DNA of 64,000 bases from Lachnospiraceae bacterium (GCA_015056815.1 SVFN01000004.1:1-64000), one strand, 5' to 3'. Positions 9,367 through 16,552 are shown, counted from the first letter of the stretch. Numbers and translations are program-made. Notes: a model not told the origin generated them from the letters alone.

Positions 9367-9418
9367 GATGTTCTAAAAGTCTTGTTTCTGAGTAAAAAGA
9401 ATCTTAAAAAGGGAGGAT

Positions 9419-9451
9419 GCCAGATAAGCACTGCTTATCTGGCATTTTATT
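9419..9451 (+). terminator. Second perfect hairpin with T-rich tail
   Basis: A perfect 11-bp stem GCCAGATAAGC/GCTTATCTGGC with loop ACT, then ATTTTATT. It lies only about 50 nt after the fba terminator, so it either is a back-up terminator or ends a very short transcript. Confidence 0.7.
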
Positions 9452-9699
9452 ATGAAAAAGTTATTTAATGTAATAGGAACTGCTCTGTTATAATGTTTTG
9501 TATGGTTATAGTATAGGTTTGAGAAATGGATAAAGCATGAGTTAATGTTTAATAATAATTGAAAAGAATATGAACAAAAAATGAATTCAACCAAAAGAGT
9601 TTCTACAAAAATGCTGAAAACAAAGTGGCAAAACGGAAAAAATATTGTGCAGTTTTTATAAAGGAGTTTTGAAAAACGGGAATGGAGAAGCAGAGAGAA

Positions 9700-9734
9700 A
9701 GAAGAACAGGCAGGGGATCGTCTGATCCTCTGCC
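9700..9734 (-). terminator. Terminator of the cyclophilin gene (minus strand)
   Basis: An 11-bp stem at 9709-9719/9724-9734 with one G-U pair and a 4-nt loop; read on the minus strand it is followed by a T-rich tail (TGTTCTTCTTTC). Confidence 0.75.
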
Positions 9735-9752
9735 CGGTATTGTAAAATCAGT

Positions 9753-10274
9753 CTATAATCTGTCCGGTTCCGGATAATCGACGCCAAAAGTATCGACTGT
9801 CATGGATTTGATCCTGCAGGGCTCCAGCGGGCGGTCATTATAATCGGTAGCGGTTTCTGCGATCTTATTGACATTTTCCATGCCTTCGATCACTTTGCCA
9901 AAAGCAGCATACTGTCCATCAAGATGGGGACTTGTCTTATGCATAATGAAGAACTGGCTTCCGGCAGAATCCGGATGCATGGCTCTTGCCATGGATAAAA
10001 CACCTTCGGTGTGCTTTAAATTGTTTTCAACACCGTTGGCGGCAAACTCTCCCTTAATGGAATAACCCGGACCACCCATACCTGTGCCATCCGGGCATCC
10101 GCCCTGGATCATAAAACCCCGGATCACCCGGTGAAAGATCAGCCCGTTATAATAGTTTTTTTGGATCAGACTGATAAAGTTGTTGACAGAGATCGGAGCA
10201 ATGTCCGGATAAAGCTCTGCTTTGATCACATCATTGTTTTCCATTTCGATCGTAACAATTGGATTCTGTGCCAT
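9753..10274 (-). CDS. ppiB: Peptidyl-prolyl cis-trans isomerase, cyclophilin type
   Basis: A 173-aa cytoplasmic cyclophilin catalysing isomerisation of Xaa-Pro bonds during protein folding. The catalytic core is visible: FHRVIRGFMIQGGCPDGTG (Arg of FHRV, about residues 48-66), SMARAMHPDSAGSQFFI (about 93-109, with the Gln and Phe of the active site) and HLDGQYAAFGKVIEGM (about 117-132). There is no signal peptide. On the minus strand AGGAGG lies 8 nt before the ATG. It is one of only two minus-strand genes here and is divergent from the acetyltransferase gene. Confidence 0.95.
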   Translation of the reverse strand: MAQNPIVTIEMENNDVIKAELYPDIAPISVNNFISLIQKNYYNGLIFHRVIRGFMIQGGCPDGTGMGGPGYSIKGEFAANGVENNLKHTEGVLSMARAMHPDSAGSQFFIMHKTSPHLDGQYAAFGKVIEGMENVNKIAETATDYNDRPLEPCRIKSMTVDTFGVDYPEPDRL

Positions 10275-10301
10275 ATGGTACCTCCTGCTTATAATTTATT
10301 T

Positions 10302-10333
10302 GGTAACGGTAACGTTTCTTGTAACATTGTAAC
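10302..10333. repeat. Four GTAAC repeats in the divergent intergenic region
   Basis: GTAAC occurs at 10303, 10309, 10321 and 10329, that is two close pairs within 31 nt, between the cyclophilin and acetyltransferase genes. They lie 28-58 nt upstream of the cyclophilin start and may form a regulator site; the function is unknown. Confidence 0.4.
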
Positions 10334-10382
10334 GGATAAGGATTATCTTGTAAAGAAAAACAGAGCGTGTTAAGATAAAGAT

Positions 10383-11402
10383 ATGTTAAAAACGATCATT
10401 TTTTGCGTAAGTGATCTTTTATATGACAGCCAGGAAGGAAAAGAATTTATCAGCAGGATTTCGGCAGAGATTTCGTCAGAAACAGAGTTCTGTAAACAGA
10501 CGCATGGAGAGTCGTTAGTGAAGGAACAAGGGACTGATGCATTTGATCCCCAAACAGGGGGTCTGCGTGAACCGGTTTTGGAGGAAACGGTTTTTGGGGA
10601 AAAAGAGTTCTTAAGCCTTCGACTGTCCAGAAAGACACTAAACCGTACTATAGTGGCAGAGATTGACCGGAAAACAATTCTGCGTCCGGAAAGAGAACGG
10701 GCAGAAATGCTTTTTCTGACGGATATTCCGTATCTGAATGACAGGATTGCGGCCTATAATATCGCTGTGCTTCCGATCGCGTTATCGGATGAAATGCTGG
10801 ATGCTTTTCCGACTGCCGGCTATTTGCTCGCAGGGTTGGAGGGTGTGGGCCTTGGGTATCTGAACCGTGTCTATGAACGGTTCCATCAGATACCATGGCG
10901 CATTCTGGAAACAGAGCGGACTCTGGTCCGTGAAATGACGGTGGAAGATGTAAGCGCATTGTATGAGATTTATAAGAATCCTTCAATCACCAGATATACG
11001 GAAAATCTTTTTGAAGATCCGGATGAAGAGAGGGCGTATACCAGAGAATATATCAATACCGTTTATCGGTTTATGGAGTTCGGAGTCTGGATCGTGGAGG
11101 ATAAGAAAGAAAAAGGGCGGATCATTGGACGGATAGGTCTGTCATTACGGGAGGGTTTTGACGATCCGGAACTGGGTTATGTGATCGCGGAGCCTTGTCA
11201 GAAAAGGGGATATGCGACGGAAGTGTGCCGCGCGATCATTTCTTATATGAAAGAGCAGTTTGAATATAAGACACTGCGCGTTGTTATGGAGAGAGAAAAC
11301 GAAGCATCACATCGTTTATGTAAAAAACTGGATTTTGTGTTTGACAGGACTGTTCTGATCAACGGAAAAGAGATGGAACAGTATATTCTCGCGCTTACAT
11401 AA
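10383..11402 (+). CDS. GNAT N-acetyltransferase with an unusual N-terminal domain
   Basis: A 339-aa protein. Residues about 180-339 form a RimJ/RimL-type GNAT domain: TLVREMTVEDVSALYEIYKN at its start, ELGYVIAEPCQKRGYATEV (acetyl-CoA loop) and NEASHRLCKKLDFVFDRT at its end. These enzymes transfer an acetyl group from acetyl-CoA to an amine on a protein or small molecule. Residues 1-175 start like a HAD-type hydrolase (LKTIIFCVSDLLYDSQEG) and carry AYNIAVLPIALSDEM near 135, but the HAD nucleophile motif DxD is not evident, so I read it as a degenerate HAD-like domain. The ribosome site is weak (AAGATAAAG), so expression may be low. Substrate unknown. Confidence 0.8.
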   Translation: MLKTIIFCVSDLLYDSQEGKEFISRISAEISSETEFCKQTHGESLVKEQGTDAFDPQTGGLREPVLEETVFGEKEFLSLRLSRKTLNRTIVAEIDRKTILRPERERAEMLFLTDIPYLNDRIAAYNIAVLPIALSDEMLDAFPTAGYLLAGLEGVGLGYLNRVYERFHQIPWRILETERTLVREMTVEDVSALYEIYKNPSITRYTENLFEDPDEERAYTREYINTVYRFMEFGVWIVEDKKEKGRIIGRIGLSLREGFDDPELGYVIAEPCQKRGYATEVCRAIISYMKEQFEYKTLRVVMERENEASHRLCKKLDFVFDRTVLINGKEMEQYILALT

Positions 11403-11481
11403 TAAGTGAACAGAAACAGAGGAAGCTGCGATCCGGGTACGTGTCTTGCACGAAAAATTTCCTGAGGGTGTACGAATCCGG

Positions 11482-11510
11482 TTGACTTATGGAAAGATTA
11501 TTGTTACTCT
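11482..11510 (+). promoter_or_regulatory. Promoter of the LacI-type regulator gene
   Basis: TTGACT (11482-11487), 17-nt spacer, TACTCT (11505-11510) with an extended -10 TGT. The operator at 11526-11542 lies just downstream of the expected transcription start. Confidence 0.55.
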
Positions 11511-11525
11511 TTTTATGAAAGGAAC

Positions 11526-11542
11526 GAACAACCGTTTGCGCA
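11526..11542. promoter_or_regulatory. LacI-family operator, copy 1
   Basis: GAACAACCGTTTGCGCA contains the LacI/GalR-family core CAAnCGnTTG (CAACCGTTTG). The same 17-mer with one change occurs at 12725-12741. Its place downstream of the regulator's own promoter indicates autorepression. Confidence 0.75.
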
Positions 11543-11588
11543 TAGATCTGTGAAGAGAAAGTGCAGGCGAAGAATGTGAGGACGAAAG

Positions 11589-12602
11589 ATGAAAGACGTA
11601 TCTTATGGAAATAACCTGACGATCGCGGATGTAGCAGAAGCACTGGGCGTTTCCAAAACCACCGTATCCAGAGCGATTTCCGGCAAGGGGCGTATCGGCG
11701 AAAAGACAAGAAAGAGAGTGTTGGATTATATTGAAAAATATGATTATAAACCGAATGTGATCGCAAAAAGTCTTGCGCAGTCCAAGACTTTTAATGTCTG
11801 TGCAGTCATGCCGGGAAATTACAGCCTGACGGACATGCCTTTTTTTCGCAAAAGTTTAAGCGGACTGGTCGAAACTCTGGGCGAGAATGAATATGATGTG
11901 CTGGTCACGATGTGCCAGGATGATGATATTTCCAATCTGCAGAGAGTGATCTCCAACCGTAAGGTTGACGGAGCGGTTATTCTGCGTACGATCACAGAGG
12001 ATCCGGCGGTCAGTTATCTGAAAGAAAAAGGGGTCCCGTTCGTGGTGTTGGGTACTGTGCCTGATGAAGATGTGATACAGGTGGATAATAATCATATAAA
12101 GGCCTGCAAGGAACTGACCGGAAGACTGCTGGATGAGGGGATGCGTAAGATCGCACTCTTAGGCGGCGATAAGCGCCACATTGTTACAAGAAACCGTCTG
12201 GCCGGTTTCTTGATGGCATACAAAGAGCGGCAGTTAAAAGTTCCGCAGGATATTATCTATGAAAACATTGTGAAGGATGAGGAACTGGACAAGGCCATAG
12301 ACAAAGCGATCGCCGGTCATGTGGAGTGCATCATGTGCATGGATGATACAATCTGCAGTTTTGTTCTGCAAAAGCTGGAAAGACAGGGAATTGAGATCCC
12401 GGGACAGGTCTGCGTGGCGGCTTTTTATAATAATTCGATTCTGGAAAAACACATTCCGTCCGTCACCAGTCTGAAATTTGATGCGCGGCAGCTTGGAAGT
12501 GTCTGCGGAGAGATATTGCTTCAGCATATTGCCGGTCAGGAGGTTAACAAGATCACCATGCTGGAGTATCAGATCATTGAGGGCGATTCCACAAAAGCTT
12601 GA
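11589..12602 (+). CDS. LacI-family transcriptional regulator of the galactan locus
   Basis: A 337-aa repressor or activator. Residues about 10-60 are the LacI helix-turn-helix and hinge (LTIADVAEALGVSKTTVSRA, then YKPNVIAKSLAQSKT); the rest is a periplasmic-binding-protein-like effector domain ending with TSLKFDARQLG. It probably binds galactose, a galactoside or a phosphorylated derivative, given the genes downstream; that is inference. Two matching CAAnCGnTTG operators flank it, at 11526 in front of itself and at 12725 in front of the 619-aa gene. GAGGACGAA precedes the ATG. No transporter is encoded nearby. Confidence 0.93.
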   Translation: MKDVSYGNNLTIADVAEALGVSKTTVSRAISGKGRIGEKTRKRVLDYIEKYDYKPNVIAKSLAQSKTFNVCAVMPGNYSLTDMPFFRKSLSGLVETLGENEYDVLVTMCQDDDISNLQRVISNRKVDGAVILRTITEDPAVSYLKEKGVPFVVLGTVPDEDVIQVDNNHIKACKELTGRLLDEGMRKIALLGGDKRHIVTRNRLAGFLMAYKERQLKVPQDIIYENIVKDEELDKAIDKAIAGHVECIMCMDDTICSFVLQKLERQGIEIPGQVCVAAFYNNSILEKHIPSVTSLKFDARQLGSVCGEILLQHIAGQEVNKITMLEYQIIEGDSTKA

Positions 12603-12687
12603 TGCAATCGGCCGGAGAAAGTCGTGACAGGAGCTGTACTGTGAATAGTGAATAAAAAAACAGTATAGAAACTGGTTAAAAATATTC

Positions 12688-12716
12688 TTGACAAGTGGAC
12701 GGACGGTTGTTAAACT
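12688..12716 (+). promoter_or_regulatory. Strong sigma-A promoter for the 619-aa gene
   Basis: Perfect TTGACA (12688-12693), 17-nt spacer, TAAACT (12711-12716) with an extended -10 TGT. Transcription should start near 12722, giving a leader of about 245 nt. Confidence 0.8.
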
Positions 12717-12724
12717 TAGCACAT

Positions 12725-12741
12725 GAACAACCGATTGCGCA
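12725..12741. promoter_or_regulatory. LacI-family operator, copy 2
   Basis: GAACAACCGATTGCGCA is identical to copy 1 at 16 of 17 positions and has the core CAACCGATTG. It overlaps the start of transcription, an ideal repression site. Confidence 0.8.
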
Positions 12742-12823
12742 AAAGAGAACGCAAGGTTTCTTAAATTGGATTGGTAATAGCATTTCCCTGATGCTTTTAC
12801 TGATATACTCCCATATAGTGAGT

Positions 12824-12941
12824 GATAGGAGAAAACCGGACGCCCCCCGTCCGGCGGTTGCCCGAAGAACCGGACAACTGCTCCTATCTTCTTCCTTGAA
12901 AAGAGGAAGGATCGGATGAAGGCGGTTATAGGAAACCGCTT
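12824..12941 (+). ncRNA. Structured 5' leader RNA, candidate cis-regulatory element
   Basis: Closing stem GATAGGAG (12824-12831) with CTCCTATC (12881-12888); inside it, hairpin CCGGACG/CGTCCGG (12836-12842/12848-12854, loop CCCCC) and hairpin CGGTT/AACCG (12855-12859/12868-12872). This is a three-way-junction layout. The heptamer ACCGGAC occurs twice (12835 and 12869), allowing an alternative pairing. It is followed by hairpin CTTCCT/AGGAAG (12891-12909) and by a stem at 12919-12941 that ends 11 nt before the AAAGGAG ribosome site. I recognise no known riboswitch class. There is no T-run, so control, if any, would be on translation. Confidence 0.5.
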
Positions 12942-12966
12942 AATATATAAGTAAAGGAGAAACGAA

Positions 12967-14826
12967 ATGGACAAATTTGTAGTAAACATTATCCATCGTC
13001 CGGAAATGGTTCCTGAGTATTCCGCAACCGTAACAGGTCAGGGCAAGGAGGAGGACATCGGTGACAAGGCGCTTTTGACAGAGTCCCTGGATATTTTTAA
13101 GACACAACAGAGACTGGCGCATGAGAATGGACTGAAAGTGACGATCCAGATGACTTATGCAGCACTCTTTAATGATGAGGCGGTAGAAATCGCAAAACAT
13201 GATCATGAAGTGTATGGCGATGAGATCGCACTTTCCCTGCTGGGACTTCCCTGCGAAGAATTTCGTGAGAAATATAAAACGAAAGACTTCTGTATCTGGA
13301 TGTTTTCCATGGAAGATAAAAAGGCAATCGTAAATGACGTGTTTGAGAAATTCCATGATCGTTTCGGCTTTTATCCGGAGTCAACCGGGTCCTATTATAT
13401 GGATGCGGATTTGACAAACTATATCAAGGAGACTTACCCGACTGTGAAGTGTGCGGTAGCTACCTGCTGGGAGGAAGGACCGAAGGCGTATCATACCTGC
13501 AATAATTCCTGGTATACATTATTCGATGGAGGCCCATGGGCACCCTGGATCCCGTCTAAGCAGAACACACATGCTCCGGCGGCCAATGAGACCGAGGATT
13601 GCGGTATTGTTGCGATCCCGCATCTGTCAAGGGATCTGCTGGCTTGTTATGACGGTAACGGTTCCAATTTTGGTACGCATCCCCAGAATGTACTGCGCGG
13701 TATGATCTATGATACCAAGACCTGGGAGTTCCCGTATTTATACAATCTGATCGACCAGTATCGTGACCTTGAGAAGTATAACAATGGTTACGCTTACAAT
13801 ATGATGTTTGTGGGACCCGGCTGGATGAATAAGATGGGACGCTGGGAGCAGCCTTATGAACTGCTTTACAAATCCTACAGTGAGGGTTGTAAATACTATG
13901 GAGATCTGAAGAAAGAGGGCAAGCTTGTGGATATGACGATGTCCGAGTTTGCAGATTATTATAGGCAGAAGAAGGGCGTCAACGACGGCAATTATAATGA
14001 ACCGGAATGTGCACTCTGGAGAGACATCTTATACGGCTCGGACAAGCAGCTGTTCTGGTACTGTGATCCTTACATGAGAGCCTGTGTCAATATGGATCAG
14101 GGTGGCGCCATCGTGGATCTGCGCCCGTATGCGGCGAAACTTGAATGGCCGGTAGGTATCGGTACGCCACATGTACAGGATGCTTCTTATCCGTTCCTTA
14201 TTCAGGAAAAATACCGCGCAGGCTACTTTACGCATTACGCGGGAGCCGGTACTGTCCGCTCTGCGAAGCTGACTTATAAGGGACAGGAAGTTGACCTTTG
14301 TCTTTGCCCGACACATGCACATTTTTCAGAGGAAGTTATTGACGGGAAGAAGACAAGGATTCTGACACTGGATCCGGTGGAGATTGAATTCAGTGATGTG
14401 ACTCTCAAATTACAGACAAAGGAATATTTCGAGGAAGGATCTTCCAACATCAAGATTGAGCGTACAGTTCTTGAGATGAGTGATCCGGCTGCAGAGATTC
14501 TGCTGGATGAATATATGACAGCCTGCTATGGTACGACGGAGTATCCGGAGGATATGAGCGGTATCACACTTGCCTGTGAAGGAAAAGATGCCAAAACGAT
14601 CAATTATGAGTACAAATGCCGCGATGCTGCAAGTGAAGGAGCAACGGCTGTATCTGCTACGATCCCCGCGATTTGGACGAAGGTTTCCTTAACACCTTCA
14701 GCGGAGGCACTTGGCTATATCGAGGAAGGGTATGCATTCTCCCCGATGTTCAAACTTGGATATAAGAAGAAAATTTCGGATAAGGAGGTATTTGCGACAT
14801 GGCTCAACTTGGAAAAGGCAAATTAA
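12967..14826 (+). CDS. Unrecognised 619-aa cytoplasmic protein of the galactan locus, possible TIM-barrel carbohydrate enzyme
   Basis: I cannot assign a family with confidence. The protein has no signal peptide and no membrane segment, and is rich in Trp, Tyr and Cys. The N-terminal 300 residues alternate hydrophobic strands and helices as in the glycoside hydrolase/deacetylase barrel group (NodB/GH57-like): KVTIQMTYAAL (57-67), HDHEVYGDEIALSLLG (78-93), RFGFYPESTGSYYMDAD (132-148), AVATCWEEG (163-171), DGGPWAPW (187-194). Acidic candidates are E81, D85, E138, D146, D148, E169 and E170. Residues from about 430 onward look beta-rich. Gene context (LacI operator, GH53, galK, galT) suggests action on galactosides, for example hydrolysis, phosphorolysis or deacetylation; this is inference. 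AAAGGAG precedes the ATG, and the last 28 nt overlap the next gene. Confidence 0.75.
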   Translation: MDKFVVNIIHRPEMVPEYSATVTGQGKEEDIGDKALLTESLDIFKTQQRLAHENGLKVTIQMTYAALFNDEAVEIAKHDHEVYGDEIALSLLGLPCEEFREKYKTKDFCIWMFSMEDKKAIVNDVFEKFHDRFGFYPESTGSYYMDADLTNYIKETYPTVKCAVATCWEEGPKAYHTCNNSWYTLFDGGPWAPWIPSKQNTHAPAANETEDCGIVAIPHLSRDLLACYDGNGSNFGTHPQNVLRGMIYDTKTWEFPYLYNLIDQYRDLEKYNNGYAYNMMFVGPGWMNKMGRWEQPYELLYKSYSEGCKYYGDLKKEGKLVDMTMSEFADYYRQKKGVNDGNYNEPECALWRDILYGSDKQLFWYCDPYMRACVNMDQGGAIVDLRPYAAKLEWPVGIGTPHVQDASYPFLIQEKYRAGYFTHYAGAGTVRSAKLTYKGQEVDLCLCPTHAHFSEEVIDGKKTRILTLDPVEIEFSDVTLKLQTKEYFEEGSSNIKIERTVLEMSDPAAEILLDEYMTACYGTTEYPEDMSGITLACEGKDAKTINYEYKCRDAASEGATAVSATIPAIWTKVSLTPSAEALGYIEEGYAFSPMFKLGYKKKISDKEVFATWLNLEKAN

Positions 14827-15017
14827 ATTACAGATGTCCGTCCTGCTTTATGAGGGATCTGGATATTGATATGTTCTACAATAAAGACACAAAGATTTAC
14901 AGCTGTATCCGCTGTCAGTACAGAGGTACGGAAGAAGACGTGCTTGCCAAAAATGAGATGGTACGTTTCCGTTACGGCGCTATGGCGCAGAGATTTACGA
15001 AATTTGATTTCGATTAA
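14799..15017 (+). CDS. Small zinc-ribbon protein, translationally coupled to the 619-aa gene
   Basis: A 72-aa protein with two CxxC knuckles, CPSC (C13, C16) and CIRC (C36, C39), spaced 19 residues apart, a typical zinc ribbon. The remainder is polar with an Arg/Phe-rich tail. Its ATG lies 28 nt inside the upstream gene in another frame, with AAGGAGGT about 9 nt before it, so translation of the two is coupled and their stoichiometry may be fixed. A terminator at 15076-15125 ends this two-gene transcript. It could be a partner or maturation factor of the 619-aa protein, or an RNA/DNA-binding protein; the role is unknown. Confidence 0.75.
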   Translation: MAQLGKGKLNYRCPSCFMRDLDIDMFYNKDTKIYSCIRCQYRGTEEDVLAKNEMVRFRYGAMAQRFTKFDFD

Positions 15018-15075
15018 TGTCCGGAACCGGGCGAATGAGGTTCTGGATAGTTGTTATTTCTGACTAATTGAAAGA

Positions 15076-15125
15076 GACTCCGAAGTAAAGTGAAGAAGGT
15101 TTTGCTTGCTTCGGAGTTTTTGTCT
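15076..15125 (+). terminator. Terminator after the zinc-ribbon gene
   Basis: The stem ACTCCGAAG (15077-15085) with CTTCGGAGT (15109-15117), extendable by G-U and A-T pairs, is followed by TTTTGTC. Confidence 0.75.
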
Positions 15126-15127
15126 TT

Positions 15128-15266
15128 AGTTACTATTCAAAGTAACATGAGACTTGTAAAGCAGGAATTTCACCTACATGAGCAAAGCAGGCTCACTCAT
15201 GTGAGCTGTATAGTGCCGTCGGCACGGGCTTTACGAATGTCGGTGAAATAGCTGTGAATAGTAACT
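15128..15266. repeat. Structured intergenic element with 12-bp terminal inverted repeats
   Basis: Ends AGTTACTATTCA (15128-15139) and TGAATAGTAACT (15255-15266) are perfect inverted repeats. Inside: GTAAAGC (15156) pairs with GCTTTAC (15228), ATTTCACC (15167) pairs with GGTGAAAT (15242), and these two helices cross, giving a possible pseudoknot. Two more hairpins sit in the middle: GCTCAC/GTGAGC (15191-15206) and GTGCC/GGCAC (15213-15225). It could be a small non-autonomous repeat (MITE-like) or a structured leader of the GH53 gene. Confidence 0.55.
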
Positions 15267-15314
15267 GTCTTTACAGGGAATATAGGAGACACGGAGAAAA
15301 AGGAAGGAGAAGTT

Positions 15315-16490
15315 ATGGCAGAGTTTATAAAAGGAATGGATGTATCTACTTATGCGGAGCTTGAGAAGCTTGGCGCGAAATATTATGATCATGGCAGGGA
15401 AAAGGATGTGCTTGATATTTTGAAGGCTTACGGTGCAAATTCCGTGCGCCTCAGAGTGTGGAACGATCCCTACTCTGAGAAAGGTGAACCTTACGGTGCG
15501 GGTACGAATGATCTCTCGACTACGCTTTCCATTGCCCAAAAATGTGTGGAAAAAGGTTTCGGATTTTTGTTGGATATCCATTACAGTGATTTCTGGGCAG
15601 ATCCCGGTAAGCAGAGAATGCCAAAGGCATGGGTGGGACTGGACAATGATACACTGGAGAAAGAAGTGTATGATTACACGACGGAGATATTGCAGGCTTT
15701 TAAGGAGGCAGACGCTTATCCGACCATGATACAGGTGGGAAATGAGCTGACCAACGGTCTCATGTGGCCGAACGGGCAGAAGGCTTCCAAGGATGCGCCG
15801 CGGGAAGAATATGAGAGACAGTTTGATACCATAGCCAAATTTATCAGTGCGGGAATCCGCGCGGTGCATGACATGGATCGTGTCATTGCAAAAGAGACAG
15901 GAAATGACGATTATCATCTGCCTGTCATGATCCATCTCGACAACGGCGGCAACAACGAAATGTATGTGGACTGGTTTGAACATTATATTCCAAGAGGAGA
16001 AGACTTTGATGTGATCGGACTTTCCTATTATCCCTTCTGGCACGGTTCTCTGGAGGCGCTGGAATTTAACATGAATGACATGGCAAAGCGTTACGGTAAG
16101 GATATCATCGTGGCGGAGGTTTCCATGGGCTTTACGATGGAGGACTACGCTTCCTATGAAAAGCTAGCACCCTCTGAGAGAAAGGGCATGGCCACCAGAC
16201 AGGAGCTTGTGGAAAAGATCGAATATCCCATGACGAAGGATGGACAGAAGGATTTCATGGCGGATATCATGAATCGTATTAAAAATGTGCAGGGAGGACT
16301 TGGCAAAGGATTTTATTACTGGGAACCTGCATGGATCCCGGTACCCGGTTCCGGATGGGCAACAGAAGCATCTCTTAAATATATCAAAGAGGCGGGACCG
16401 TGCGGGAACGAATGGGCGAACCAGGCACTTTTTGACTTTGAAGGAAATGCCAATCCGGCGCTGGAAGCGATCAGGGATTTTACGGTGTGA
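15315..16490 (+). CDS. Cytoplasmic GH53 endo-beta-1,4-galactanase
   Basis: A 391-aa glycoside hydrolase family 53 enzyme, cleaving beta-1,4-galactan, the side chain of pectin. The (beta/alpha)8 barrel of clan GH-A is seen with KGMDVSTYAELEKLGAKY at its start, SVRLRVWNDPY (43-53), the acid/base Glu in VGNELTNGLMWP (E144) and the nucleophile in IIVAEVSMGF (E268), and a C-terminal GFYYWEPAWIPVPGSGWA typical of GH53. There is no signal peptide, so it must act on oligosaccharides after import, unlike the commoner secreted GH53. GGAAGGAG precedes the ATG. It is followed by galK and galT, which take up the galactose released. Confidence 0.92.
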   Translation: MAEFIKGMDVSTYAELEKLGAKYYDHGREKDVLDILKAYGANSVRLRVWNDPYSEKGEPYGAGTNDLSTTLSIAQKCVEKGFGFLLDIHYSDFWADPGKQRMPKAWVGLDNDTLEKEVYDYTTEILQAFKEADAYPTMIQVGNELTNGLMWPNGQKASKDAPREEYERQFDTIAKFISAGIRAVHDMDRVIAKETGNDDYHLPVMIHLDNGGNNEMYVDWFEHYIPRGEDFDVIGLSYYPFWHGSLEALEFNMNDMAKRYGKDIIVAEVSMGFTMEDYASYEKLAPSERKGMATRQELVEKIEYPMTKDGQKDFMADIMNRIKNVQGGLGKGFYYWEPAWIPVPGSGWATEASLKYIKEAGPCGNEWANQALFDFEGNANPALEAIRDFTV

Positions 16491-16552
16491 GCGATGAATG
16501 TGCAAAGTGTGGATAAGTGATTAAAAATGCGCAAAAGTAGATAGAGAAATAA

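Larger units (their letters stand above)
9309..9752. other. Gene-free region between fba and the cyclophilin gene
   Basis: This 444-nt stretch contains two plus-strand terminators (9333-9366 and 9419-9451) and a minus-strand terminator (9700-9734). Between them, 9452-9690 is AT-rich with no convincing gene. The only start codon that looks natural opens a 13-codon frame at 9452 (MKKLFNVIGTALL), which resembles the beginning of a signal peptide and then stops. Confidence 0.6.
12603..12966. other. Regulatory intergenic region ahead of the 619-aa gene
   Basis: This 364-nt gap contains a strong promoter (12688-12716), an operator (12725-12741) and a structured leader (12824-12941). Upstream of the promoter, CTGTGAATAGT at 12639-12649 is also found at 15252-15262. 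I see no protein gene; a frame at 12695-12919 lacks a ribosome site and overlaps the promoter. Confidence 0.7.

Noticed and set aside
10301-10314. cre-like site (CcpA) at the GTAAC repeats
   Set aside because: It matches only 11 of 14 positions and is a direct, not inverted, repeat.
10348-10376. Promoter-like TTGTAA-17-TAAGAT before the acetyltransferase gene
   Set aside because: Its start of transcription would coincide with the start codon, giving a leaderless message, which is rare in Firmicutes; kept out of the features.
12695-12919. Plus-strand frame of 74 codons in the leader region
   Set aside because: It begins inside the promoter, before the likely transcription start, and has no ribosome site.
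12234-12989. Minus-strand open frame covering the gap before the 619-aa gene
   Set aside because: It runs antisense through the LacI gene, the promoter, the operator and the leader; no start signal and no domain.
15231-16043. Minus-strand frame of 270 codons
   Set aside because: Antisense to GH53, which has clear catalytic motifs on the plus strand.
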